Shown here piece by piece: positions 20,670 to 30,000 of a DNA stretch of 64,000 nucleotides. How positions within the stretch are numbered: position 1 is the first letter of the stretch; the number at the start of each line of letters is the position of its first letter. Made by a program: the position numbers and the translations under genes. The notes under the pieces are model-generated. The model did no database searches and was not told the origin of the DNA. It saw only the letters and a program-made list of their open reading frames with translations. Location: positions 15,110,568 through 15,174,567 of the forward strand of contig CM020618.1 of the NCBI GenBank assembly GCA_009829735.1, in the 5' to 3' direction. Origin of the DNA: Pyropia yezoensis. Lineage: Eukaryota > Rhodophyta > Bangiophyceae > Bangiales > Bangiaceae.

Positions 20670-22532
20670 GGGAGGACCTCTTCCAAGGGCAAGGGCCCGG
20701 CCCGTCACCCCGAGGAGAAGGTGGGTCTTGTCCTGTCCGCTGCCATCCGCGCGGAGGTGTCAGCGCGGGTCAACAATGGTCTGGCGGCGCCGAAGGACGC
20801 CGACGACGTCTTCCTCTGCCAGGAGGACGCCGAGGCGATGTATCTGGCGTCGATAATGGCGGCGGCCCCGGGTAGCCTCAGGCGCGCCAAGGAGCTGGGA
20901 CGGACCGTGGCTGCAACCGTCCCTCGTAAGCCTCGCGAGACTAAGGAAGGCGAAAAAGAAACTAAGGGGAAGCGGCGCGTGAGCGACATTTTCGCCCTGT
21001 GCACGCAGGCGCGCTCCTCAACCGACGGTGCGCTCACGCGTTGGGTCGTCCAACGGTGGCAGTACTACACGCAGCGGATTTAGACCGCAGGGTGTGCCCC
21101 GAAGCCGAGTAAGGTCAAGGAGTCGGAGGAGAATGAGGCGGAGCGGCTGGAAAAGGCAAAGGCCAAGGCGGCGCTGTGGTGGCTGCGCGGCCGACGGTAC
21201 CTCAAAGCCCCGTACCAGTTGGCGGCGGAGTTCATTCGGAACTTGGACATTGACGGGGCCAAGACGACCGCCATCCACAAGGGCCGCGTGGTGTTGCGCT
21301 TGCGCCTCTGTCAGTTGGCAATCATATTGGCCAAGGTATGTTGTTGTGTGTGTTGCCTCATTCTGTATATTGTTGTGTTGTGGTGTGTTGTCCAGCAACC
21401 TGTTGTATTTGTGTCTTGGGGAAGTGACTCGACTCGTGCAGGTGGCTAAGTGCAACATGCATGATGTGGCTGACGGACAACGCTTTGTCGTCGTGTAGTG
21501 CTTGGTACTCTCCTGTCTTGGACCCCGTGCCTTGGTTGGTATGTCGCTTCCTTGTATTTTTGTTCGTTCTTTCTGCAACAGGTCCGCTCCCAGCTCCTCT
21601 TGCAAGCGTACACGAAGCAGGGGATGCAGGATGTCTTTGGTGGGTTGACCCCGTCCCACAGGGCTGTATTCTGTGAAGAGCTGGCGGCCCTGTTCGAGTC
21701 GGCGAGCTCGCCGGACTGCGTCTGGGTGCGGCTTTTTGAGACGGACGTGGACGAGGACGACTGCGCCTTTCTCAAGGACCCAGAGGTGACGCTGGGGCCG
21801 CGTACGTTTTCCGCCAGGCGTGGCGCGAAGCGCAAGTTCAACGGTGATGAGATGAAGCAGAAGAATGCTTTGCTTCTGTTGGGGGACTCCTCCATTGAAG
21901 AGGAGTCAGACTTCACCTCAGACGAGGACGTCGTGCTGGTGACGCCGCCATCCGTTGCGGTCTCGCCGACGTCGCGCGATGAGCTCCGTCGTAAGCGCCT
22001 TATGTCTGCTCAGCCGGTGAGCGTCCGGAAGGCGCCGGTCAAGGTGAAGCTGGAGCCCGCGGATGATGTGAAGGTCGTCCAGGAGGAAGAGGAGGACAGT
22101 GATGCAACGTGGGAGGCAGATGTGGGGGAGCACGGCGATGAGGACAGCTCCGGGGGCGATGTGGAGATGGAGGAGGGCAGTGCCGACGAGGAGGAGGAAG
22201 TCTGTGAGGAGGAGGAAGGCGATGAGGAGGACGGTGAGGATGATGGTGAGGAGGACGGTGAGGATGATGGTGAGGAGGATGGTGAGGAGGATGGTGAGGA
22301 GGATGGTGAGGAGGATGGTGAGGAGGAGGAGGATGGATGTGAGGAGGCGAGTCATGAAGAGGGCGACGAAGAGGAAGGGGGCGAGGAGAGTATGGATGAT
22401 GTTGGCAGTGCGGACGACGACGTGAGTGTGGAGGATGGCGAGAGTGTGGAGGGTGACGAGAGTGGGGAGGATGGTGGAAGTGGCGGGGCGAGTGTGAGTG
22501 AGGACCATGATGAGGACGGTGGCGACGCGTGA
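20670..22532 (+). CDS. Host gene 1, 3' exons (basic middle region, long acidic tail)
   Basis: Three exons are proposed: to 20978, then 21084-21335 and 21582-22532. The intron at 21336-21581 (246 bp, AAG/GTATGT ... CAACAG) is well supported and in phase 0. A second intron, 20979-21083 (105 bp, GTGAGC ... TTTAG), is inferred because it removes an in-frame TAG at 21081-21083 and keeps phase 0; a real nonsense mutation is the alternative. The protein has a Lys-rich stretch (KPRETKEGEKETKGKRR), a helical part (LEKAKAKAALWWLRGRRYL), a conserved-looking domain (LTPSHRAVFCEELAALF), then about 130 residues that are mostly Glu/Asp. Its frame continues the exon cut at 2874. It is probably nuclear; the family is not recognised. 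Confidence 0.6.
22220..22345 (+). repeat. Imperfect acidic codon repeat (GAGGATGGT-type)
   Basis: Tandem 9-18 bp units encode EDGE/DDGEE repeats inside the acidic tail of host gene 1. Length variation here would be in frame if whole 9-bp units change. Confidence 0.7.
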
Positions 22533-22735
22533 TGGTGTGTCCTATGCTTGCTAGTACATCTGTGCATGGTATTGCATCTCTACATGTTCATCGCACTCAA
22601 CCGCATTCCGTGACGAGTCTCCTTCCTGCGACCCCCTTCCCCCCCCCCCCCCCCCCCTCCCCCCCCCCCTCCCCTCCTTATTTCGTCCCCCCCCCATTCG
22701 TCCCCCCCCCCCTCGCAACCCACGCCTCGCATCCC
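22533..22735 (+). other. Downstream flank of gene 1 with poly-C tracts
   Basis: Runs of 8-18 C separated by single T or A fill 22625-22735. There is no coding signal and no clear AATAAA. It may be a 3' UTR or spacer. Confidence 0.5.
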
Positions 22736-22749
22736 CTCTATGTAGAGGC

Positions 22750-23330
22750 AGGACGATGGTTGTCGGTGGCGGCCACGGTGGCGGAGGTGGTGGCAAGCAC
22801 CGTGGACGATGCAGTGGCGTCTGCGGCTGCGGTAGGCGAGGCGGTCGCGTCCAGGGTGGGGGAGGCGACGTCGGTGGCGGCCACGGTGGCGGAGGTGGTG
22901 GCAGGCACCGTGGACGATGCAGTGGCGTCCGCGGCTGCGTTGGGCGAGGCGGTCGCGGCCAGGGCGGAAGAGGCGGCGTCGGTGGCTGCCACGGTGGCGG
23001 AGGTGGTGACGGTCGCGGCTGTGGTGGTGGAGACGGCGGCCGTGCCGGTATCGACGACGGTGGTGGAGGCAGTCGGCAGCGTTGGGCGAGGCGGTCGCGG
23101 CCAGGGCGGAAGAGGCGGCGTCGGTGGCGGCCACGAGGGCGGAGGTGGTGGCGGGCACCGTGGCCGATGCAGTGGCGTCCGCGGCTGCGGTGGGCGAGGC
23201 GGTCGCGGCCAGGGCGGAAGAGGCGACGTCGGTGGCGGCCACGGTGGCGGAGGTGGTGGCGGTCCCGGCTGCGGTGGTGGAGACGGCGGCCGTGCCGGTA
23301 TCGACGACGGTGGTGGAGGCAGTGGGCAGC
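22750..23330 (+). repeat. GGN-rich minisatellite (first tract)
   Basis: Degenerate units such as GTGGCGGCCACGGTGGCGGA alternate with GGTGGTGGAGACGGCGGCC. Longer units (about 60-120 bp, with 'gcagtggcgtccgcggctgcg') recur, giving higher-order repetition. All six frames stay open because of composition, so no gene is called. Confidence 0.75.
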
Positions 23331-23337
23331 GGCGACC

Positions 23338-23904
23338 GCAGGTGTGGGGGTGCGGGGGCCGGCTGCTGTCGAGATCGCCCATGTCTGGAGCCCACCAGGC
23401 GGAGATACGAGGCGCAGACACTGCGTCTGGGCCCTCTGTCTGGCGCACGCCAGACACCGGCACTTTGCCCTGGCACGGACACCGCATGTGGCCGTGTCAG
23501 TGTCGGTGTCTGTGCGCAGGATCTCGGCGATCGAGGTGGCCCGCCGCAGTGCACTATTTGCACTCGCCGGCGTGCGACGTGCTCGCAACTACCATTTGAA
23601 TAAAATAATAGAAAGTACACAAAAATCAACGAACAATTCCACATGGACCGGAAGAAAGCGGGCCGGCATCCGGCTGCTGCCGGATACCCCTTGCGATGCC
23701 TATTGAACTCACTGCATGTTTTCTGCGCAATTCGCTCTGCATCGCGTTGTATGCGCAGATGCATAATCCCTGTACAGCGTGACTTTCACGGCTCTTGAGT
23801 ACTGTTGAAATGCAGACACTTCACTGCAATTGTTGCATTTCAAGAGGGGTTGAAATGCATAAAAAAACATCCAGCGAACTGCAGTGGTTCCGGTCGCCGA
23901 CGAT
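23338..23904 (+). repeat. Direct repeat block R1
   Basis: It is alignable over most of its length with 24816-25363. Shared landmarks are the palindromic word around GTCTGGCGCACGCCAGAC, the CACTATTTGCACTCGCCGGCGTG stretch, an AATAAA-containing AT-rich part (about 23595-23640), GGGCCGGCATCCGG, and the terminal GTCGCCGACGAT. It contains a stem-loop (23805-23843) with 10-bp arms. Confidence 0.8.
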
Positions 23905-24300
23905 GTGAACATGGAGAATGTTCCCCCCAGGTTGAGGGTTCAAGTTGAACGCCTCTTGGACCAATATCACAAGTTGTGGGATGTTCAACTGGGACTCATG
24001 AGAGCTACCCAACACCGGATCGAGTTGAAGCCCGGTGCACCCCCTATACGCCAACAACCGTACAGGGGAGGGCCCCGTTCAAGGGTCCTCGTTAAGGAGC
24101 AAGTCGCTCGCATGGAGGCCCTCGATGTGATCGAGGCCAGCAACGCCGAGTGGGCGAGTCCGGTGGCTATTGACCCCAAAGTTGATGGGACCCCACGGTT
24201 CTGTATCGACTACGGTAAGCTCAACGAGAGCACGGTGAAGGACAGTTATCCCCTACCTAGGATGGAGGACTGTCTGGACTCTCTGGGGGAGGCAAACGTG
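23905..24300 (+). pseudogene. Captured fragment of family A pol (396 bp)
   Basis: It aligns without indels to 53344-53739 of copy 3, exactly 132 codons, covering the segment before and into the RT fingers. It carries substitutions, including DYGKLNEST where intact copies have DYRKLNEST, and VAIDPKVDG where they have VVIVPKVDG. The frame is still open but has no catalytic YLDD, so it cannot act as RT. The ends are abrupt, with block R1 on the left and a minisatellite on the right. Confidence 0.9.
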
Positions 24301-24329
24301 CCCCTGTGATGAGGCTACTTTTTTGACGG

Positions 24330-24815
24330 TATCCGAGGCGGTGGCCATCGCGGCAGCGGTGGGCGAGGCAGTGGCGACCTTTGTAGCCAAGGCGGTCGCG
24401 GCCGCAGAGAGGGAGGCGGTGGCGGTGGCGGCTACGGTGGCGGAGGCGGTCGCGGTCACGGCTACGATGGGCGAGGCGGTGGCGGCCGCGGTGGCGGAGG
24501 CGGCGGCGGCCACAATGGCGGATGTGGTGGCGGTCACAGTGGGCGACGCGGTTGCGGTCGCGGCTGCGGTACGCGAGACGGTGGCGGCCACGGTGGCGGA
24601 GGCGGTCGTGGCCACGGTCAGGGAGGTGGCGGCGGTGGCGGCCACGGTGGCACAGGCGGCGGCGGCCACAGTGGTGGAAGCGGTGGTGGTCATGGTGGGG
24701 GAGGCGGTGGCGGTGGCGGTCACGGTGGCTGTGGCTGACGTCGACGGTGGTGGAGGCTGTGGGCAGCGGCGGCAGTGGTAGTGGTGACCACGGTGGTGGA
24801 GGCGGTAGGCAGCGG
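24330..24815 (+). repeat. GGN-rich minisatellite (second tract)
   Basis: Units of 9-24 bp built from GGCGGTGGCGG and GGTCGCGGCCACGG. Same style as 22750-23330 but with a different higher-order arrangement. Confidence 0.75.
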
Positions 24816-25363
24816 CGACAGCGGGTGTGGGGGTGCGGGGGCGGGGAACTGCAGTTGTCTGAGGCATACCAGGCACAGGCACTGCGTCTGGGCCCTCTGT
24901 CTGGTGCACGCCAGACAACGGCACTGTGCCCTGACACGGACACCGCATGTGGCCGTGTCTGTGTCGGTGTCTGTGCCAAGGATCTCGGTGATCGAGACGG
25001 CCCGCCGCGGTGCACTATTTGCACTCGCCGGCGTGAGACGTGCTGGCAACTACCTTTAAAATAAAACTCGAAGAAAGTGCGTAAAAATCGAACGACAATT
25101 CCAATGGACCGAAAGCGAACGGGCCGGCATCCGGTTGCTGCCGGCTACTCCTTGCGATGCCTATTCAACTCACTGTATGTTTTCCTTGCAGTTCGCTCTG
25201 CATCGCGTTGCATGCGCGGCTGCGTATCGCTGTCTCGCGTGACTTCGAAGGCTCTTTGGTTCAGCTGAAATGCATAGATTGTACTGCATATGGTGCATTT
25301 CAAAAGGGGTTGAAATGCGTGAAAAACATGCAGCGAATTGCAGTGGTTCCAGTCGCCGACGAT
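24816..25363 (+). repeat. Direct repeat block R2
   Basis: Second copy of R1 with substitutions and small indels, also ending GTCGCCGACGAT. It abuts a truncated transposase gene at 25364. The stem-loop at 25266-25302 keeps 9-bp arms and a 19-nt loop, though the loop sequence has changed. Confidence 0.8.
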
Positions 25364-27407
25364 GGGCCTACCTGACGGCAGCAGCGTGCGAGTGTCCCCT
25401 CGGGCTTTGCTGTATGTCCGTGACCAACCCGAGGAGCGCGCCATCATGTGCCTGAAGGCGTCGGGCTGCTTGTACCCTTGTACACCGTGCAAAGTGTCAC
25501 GGGAGGACTCATGTACTGCGGATGGGGCGACGGCCCCTGTTCGGGATCTGGAGGAGACTGTCAGGGCTCAGCTGGACAACGCCACCATGGGGACATTCTG
25601 GGGGTCTCGGGCGAGACGCTAAGAAGTGGAGAAGTCTCACAGTCTCAACAGTACTGTACCAGCATTGGCGTCTTGGGCAGGCCTTGGCAATGGCCCTCGT
25701 ATGCTGTACCGTCTCCCAGGTTTTGACCGTTTACACGTACGTATTTTTTTTCTCCTCGCGTTGTACTGTGCCGCTTGCATCATGCACATCATAATGATCA
25801 TCACGATGATCATGTGCATCTCTGCTCCATCTGTGTGGTCTGCTGTCTGTGAGCAAGAGTACTGGTGCCCTGTCTGGTGTGGTACTGACTGGTGGTACGG
25901 CGGGAGTACTTTGACTACGTGTGGACTGGCTAGCTCCTCATCCGATACTGCCCATGCGCGGCTGATATCCATGCGACAGGTGCTGGACACGGGTGTGAAT
26001 CGGAAGCTGGCAAACAGGGTGCCCGTGTATCTGCGAAGAGTGGCAGACGACGGTGGCAATGTCCAGCTCGACACTGTCACCAACACTGAGCGGGCACTCA
26101 ACATGCGCTTCAAGTACGCATCCCGCCGCTTGCGCGTCCCGCACATATTCCCAGGGTACTTCGTGCTGGAGAGTGTCAAGCAAGCCACGCTTACTGGCAG
26201 TGAGCACCGCCGTGCCCTGCCTTTCCTACCGTTTGCAGTGGCGGGTGCCGTGGGACCGGCAGGCCCCAGCACCGAGCATCGCGCTGTACTGGAATGCGTT
26301 TGTGAGTTGGTCGCTCTGACCAACGCACTATTCCCTGCACATTGCCGCGATGGTCCGGGCCTCTCCCTCAGCGAGGCTGTTGTACTGGCGGGGAAGGCCC
26401 ACACCTGGGTAGTAGACCACTTCCAGCCTCTTCTTGGTCCTTGCCAGACCACCAAGCTGCATCGCCCTTCAGCGCACCTACTGGACGAGTTCCGCCTTCG
26501 GGGGAATGTCTTTGACGGCAACAGTGCATACAATGAGAGCCTGCATAAGGCTGTGAAGGCGGCATACAAGGCGACCAACAAGAGGAGAGGACAGTTTATT
26601 GAGCAGCTGATTGTGAACGAGCAAGTGCATGCGGCGCTGCAAGAGGAGGAGAAGGAGAACCAGGCCGAAGCCAAGACCGGGCGTCGCCGTAACAGGCACG
26701 ATTCGAAGACATCGGAGGAGGCTATGCGCCCAACGCACAACAAGCGGGGCCGCCGCCTGCGGCAGCGATACAGCAAGAAGCAGCCCGTCCTGAGAATGGC
26801 AGCCAATCGTGGTCTGCCGGGACTGGCCGACGCTCTCGGCTGTGAGAGCACGGCTTTATTCTTCCCTGCGTCCAGTATGTACTTCGGCGACAAGTCTCTT
26901 CGCCATGGGAGGCAGGAGTACACCATTCGAGCGTCTCAATGCTTCCACGGATCCGCGTGGCTTGACTGGCTGCGCTACCGCGCGAAGGACGGAACGATGC
27001 GGGTGGGGCAAGCCGCGCTTGTACTGACGAACAGGGCGGGCACTCGGCAGCAGCTAGTAGTCCGATGCGCTGCTGACGCCCCTGCTGATCCAAACTGCAT
27101 CCTGACGCAGTATGGATGCGTGCGCCTGCAGTGGGATATCGCTCCAAGCGGCAGTGAAGTGGCACTAGACGTGGTCCGACCAGGGGACATCGTGAGGAAA
27201 CTGGCTGTTGAGTACGACTGGGAGGACCTCAGTCAAAGGCATGGCGTTACTGTCATGCCAGACGAGGTGCCTGCTACTGGCGAGGAGCTGCGTAAGACAC
27301 GCTTCTTTGTGAACGCGTTCGCCCTCCCTCGACAGGACCCAAGGAGTACGGACCCAGCCGGTACAGAGAGTGATGAGAGTGATGATTGGCATGATGATCT
27401 TTATTGA
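25364..27407 (+). pseudogene. 5'-truncated transposase gene (KDZ/Tnp2-like), with one intron
   Basis: The first part has a Cys-rich motif (AIMCLKASGCLYPCTPCKV) typical of the segment before the catalytic core in KDZ/Tnp2-type transposases. It continues through FDRLH at 25722-25736 to a 243-bp phase-0 intron (25737-25979, GTACGT ... CGACAG) and resumes VLDTGV. The FDxLHVLDxG motif restored by splicing is the best evidence for both the family and the intron. Later, KLHRPSAHLLDEFRLRG and an ENE-type segment (SAYNESLHKAVKAAYK) fit the C-terminal half. An in-frame TAA at 25620-25622 and loss of the N terminus at block R2 make it defective. The family name is from memory of motif style only. Confidence 0.5.
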
Positions 27408-27593
27408 GCCTCAACGAGGGTTGTATAGGAGAGGAGGTTGTCATTTCGTCGACTGGTGCACATAGGTGGATTCGAGTAGGCGGCAGTCAAAAACGTTTGT
27501 CGCGGCCACTGGTCACAGCAAAGAAGCACCATCGGCAACACCAACCAGCGAAGGCGGGCGGAAGGGTAAGGAGGGGCCCAACACCACCAGAAG

Positions 27594-27890
27594 GAGGACG
27601 GGGTAGGCGTGGATGACATAGCCGCCCGCCGCGACCGCCGCGCGACAGTCAGCACACCCGCCCTTCCACACAGCGGAGAGGGTGCAGAGCGGCCACGGGC
27701 ACGCCGACCACCACCAAAAAGGCGCTCAGTACCACCAGCAGGAGGACGGGGTAGGCGTGGATGACATAGCCGCCCGCCGCGACCGCCGCGCGAAAGTCAG
27801 CACACCCGCCCATCCACACAGCGGAGAGGGTGCAGAGCGGCCAGGGGCACGCCGAACACCACCACAAAGGCGGGCGGGTGGACGGCGCAG
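27594..27890. repeat. Tandem duplication, about 145-150 bp unit (2 copies)
   Basis: The unit starting GGAGGACGGGGTAGGCGTGG at 27594 recurs at 27744 with a few substitutions. It is preceded by a partial relative. A degenerate series of 60-90 bp units containing GAGACGGCCGCC continues to about 28280. No gene is supported on either strand from 27408 to 28509. Confidence 0.7.
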
Positions 27891-28509
27891 TGCCCACGCA
27901 GGATGACGAGACACGCGGCGGGGCGGAGATGGAGACGGCCGCCGGCCCCGGCGTGCCAGGTAAAGGGAAAGGCCGTGGGAGTGGGGGCGGAGGCAGAGAA
28001 AGCCGCCGGTATTGGCGTGCGAGAGGGGAAAATGCGGCGGGAGGGGGGGCCGAGACGGAGACGGCCACCCGCGCCGGGGCGCGGGAGACGGGGAGCGGCG
28101 TCCGGAGCGCGCTCTTGCGGTGATGGAGACGGCCGCCCGCACCGGAGTGCAAGAGAGGGGGACAGCGACGCACCCGCCCGCCAACGCGGGTGGACGGCGC
28201 AGCGCGCACGCAGGCAGACGAAGCACGTGGCGGGAGAGGGGGCGGACGCGGCCGCCCGCGCCAGCATGCGAGAGAGGAGGTGAGGACCCGACCATCGCTG
28301 TGAAGGGCGAGCAACAGTGGGGAGATCTGGGAATGGACATCCTGCGGAGGGCTGGCCCGGGGGAGGACCCCCAGCCGGTTGCTGCGCGTTGGGGAAGGTC
28401 GGCTGCCACCCGCCGATGCTGACGGGTGCCGTCCGCCCTGCGCCAGGGCCGGGACGGGGAGCGGGCAAGGTCGCTGGTCGTGGTGGTGGGTCCCATGTGC
28501 ATACAGTTC

Positions 28510-29015
28510 TGTATTGAACTGCTGTTTGGCGTGTAACCGGATACTGTCGATGATTCGACGGCCGGCCGACGCGGGCAGCCGACCCAGCGGCGCGCCGCTG
28601 ACGGGGGGACGGGCGCAGCCGGCGGAGGGGCCGGCTGTGCGCACGGGCGCGGCGGGCGCCACGCACGGCGGCAACGGCCGCGGACGTGTCGGCGCCTCCC
28701 CTCGGGCGCCACGGCCTGTCGGGCCGGGGGGCACCTGGGGACGGGCGCGGCGCTGCCGCCACGCACGCGCAAGCCACTCCACCCCCCCCCCCCCCCACGG
28801 GGCCGGGCCCACGCGCCCCCGCACCTCTCCTCGGCAGCCCGGGCGCAGCCCGGGCGCGCCGGGCGCGGGCGCACCGCACGGCCCACCCCGCTGGGCGGCG
28901 GGGCGCGGCTGCCCTGCCGGCCGGCGCCCGCTGACGGGCGCCGGCCGACTCATCAACCCGCGCGGCGACGGCCAGCCGCCGGCCCGACTGGCCGGCAGCG
29001 TCCTTGTCTTCTCGC
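28510..29015 (+). repeat. Split direct repeat A1
   Basis: About 506 bp, matching A2 (33002-33506) with few differences. It starts TGTATTGAACTGCTG and ends CCTTGTCTTCTCGC. The start codon of ORF1 is inside it (28550); the same position in A2 reads ATA. Confidence 0.85.
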
Positions 29016-29938
29016 GGCCCACGCTCACCGCCGCGGAGGCGACCGGCACAGCCGCTCGCCCCATCGTCCTCCCGACGCCGGTCGCAGGCCGCGGGGAAGA
29101 CTACGACATCGTTGATGACGGCGAGGGCTCCGAGTCCCCGTCCGACTGGTACGCCAACGCCTACGCCGTCCGCGCCGGGCGCGGCGGCCTCCCGCGTGAC
29201 GTCCCGTACGCCGACGACCCAGCCATCTACAACGACGGCTTCGACTCCATCAAGGTCCCAGCTGCCGACGAGTGGCTCCAGGCGTTTGACGTGCCCCGTT
29301 CCATTCTCCGGACGGACGGGATGCCCATCCCCTTCTCCCCGGACGACAACGTGCACGCCACCACCTTCCCGACCAACAGCCAAGACGAGCAGGAAGCTCG
29401 CCACTGGTACTGCACCGTGGCTTGGCTCCAGCTTGCCCACAACGAGGCCCTTGACGGCTTCCACGCCACAGACCGCAGCCCGGACGACGCCAAGCAGCTC
29501 CTCGAGTTCCTCCTCTGCAGCATCAACCGCACCTACGCGATCGCGGCATCCCGCTACGACTACCTTGCCCTCAGCGAGTCCGAGCCGGCCTTGGCGGAGG
29601 CCTTCACCCACAGCGACGCCGTCCCGCGCAACACACTCCGCGGCGATGGCGCACGCCGCTACCTCTCCCGAGTCATCCGCCAGGAGACCCACGCTTCCGC
29701 CAAGATTGGCGCCGCCGAGCGCGGCTTCTCGTACGGCAACCGCGCTCCCTCGCGGTACGCCGGCAACGAAGCCGCGATCGGCGACGGCAACCGTCGCCCC
29801 AACCGGGGCGGCGGCAGCGGCCACGGTGGCGGGGGCAGCGGCCCCAGCGGCGGCGGGGGCGGCGGGCGAGGAGGCGGGGGAACCAGCGGCCGCGGCCGCG
29901 GCGACGGACGGGGCGGGCGCGGCGGCAGCCGCGCCTAA
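28550..29938 (+). CDS. DIRS element ORF1 (gag-like)
   Basis: About 462 residues. The first 155 codons lie inside repeat A1 and are Pro/Arg/Gly-rich low complexity, so translation might really begin later. The region after residue 180 looks globular, with DNVHATTFPTNSQDEQEARH, HWYCTVAWLQLAHNEALDGF and LLEFLLCSINRTYAIAASRY, and an RGG-like Gly/Arg-rich C terminus suited to RNA binding. It occupies the usual ORF1 (Gag) position before RT in DIRS elements. No zinc knuckle is seen. Confidence 0.65.
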   Translation: MIRRPADAGSRPSGAPLTGGRAQPAEGPAVRTGAAGATHGGNGRGRVGASPRAPRPVGPGGTWGRARRCRHARASHSTPPPPHGAGPTRPRTSPRQPGRSPGAPGAGAPHGPPRWAAGRGCPAGRRPLTGAGRLINPRGDGQPPARLAGSVLVFSRPTLTAAEATGTAARPIVLPTPVAGRGEDYDIVDDGEGSESPSDWYANAYAVRAGRGGLPRDVPYADDPAIYNDGFDSIKVPAADEWLQAFDVPRSILRTDGMPIPFSPDDNVHATTFPTNSQDEQEARHWYCTVAWLQLAHNEALDGFHATDRSPDDAKQLLEFLLCSINRTYAIAASRYDYLALSESEPALAEAFTHSDAVPRNTLRGDGARRYLSRVIRQETHASAKIGAAERGFSYGNRAPSRYAGNEAAIGDGNRRPNRGGGSGHGGGGSGPSGGGGGGRGGGGTSGRGRGDGRGGRGGSRA

Positions 29939-30000
29939 ATTTCGGCAAGGCGCCGGTCGGTACAGCCTCCCACCCGGCGCCCAACGGCCCAGAGGCAAAG

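Larger units (their letters stand above)
22736..25363 (+). mobile_element. Possible non-autonomous element: GGN minisatellites, two direct blocks, captured pol fragment
   Basis: Two GGN-rich minisatellite tracts (22750-23330 and 24330-24815) are each followed by a related block (23338-23904 and 24816-25363). Between the first block and the second minisatellite lies a 396-bp fragment of family A pol. Both blocks end with the same word, GTCGCCGACGAT. The arrangement could be a non-autonomous LTR-type element with the blocks as repeats and the pol fragment as cargo, or a tandem duplication into which the fragment was inserted. No target duplication was found. Confidence 0.4.

Noticed and set aside
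22580-23764. Several 250-390 codon frames over the GGN minisatellite
   Set aside because: All six frames are open because the tract lacks T-rich codons; products are His/Arg, Gly or Val/Ala repeats.
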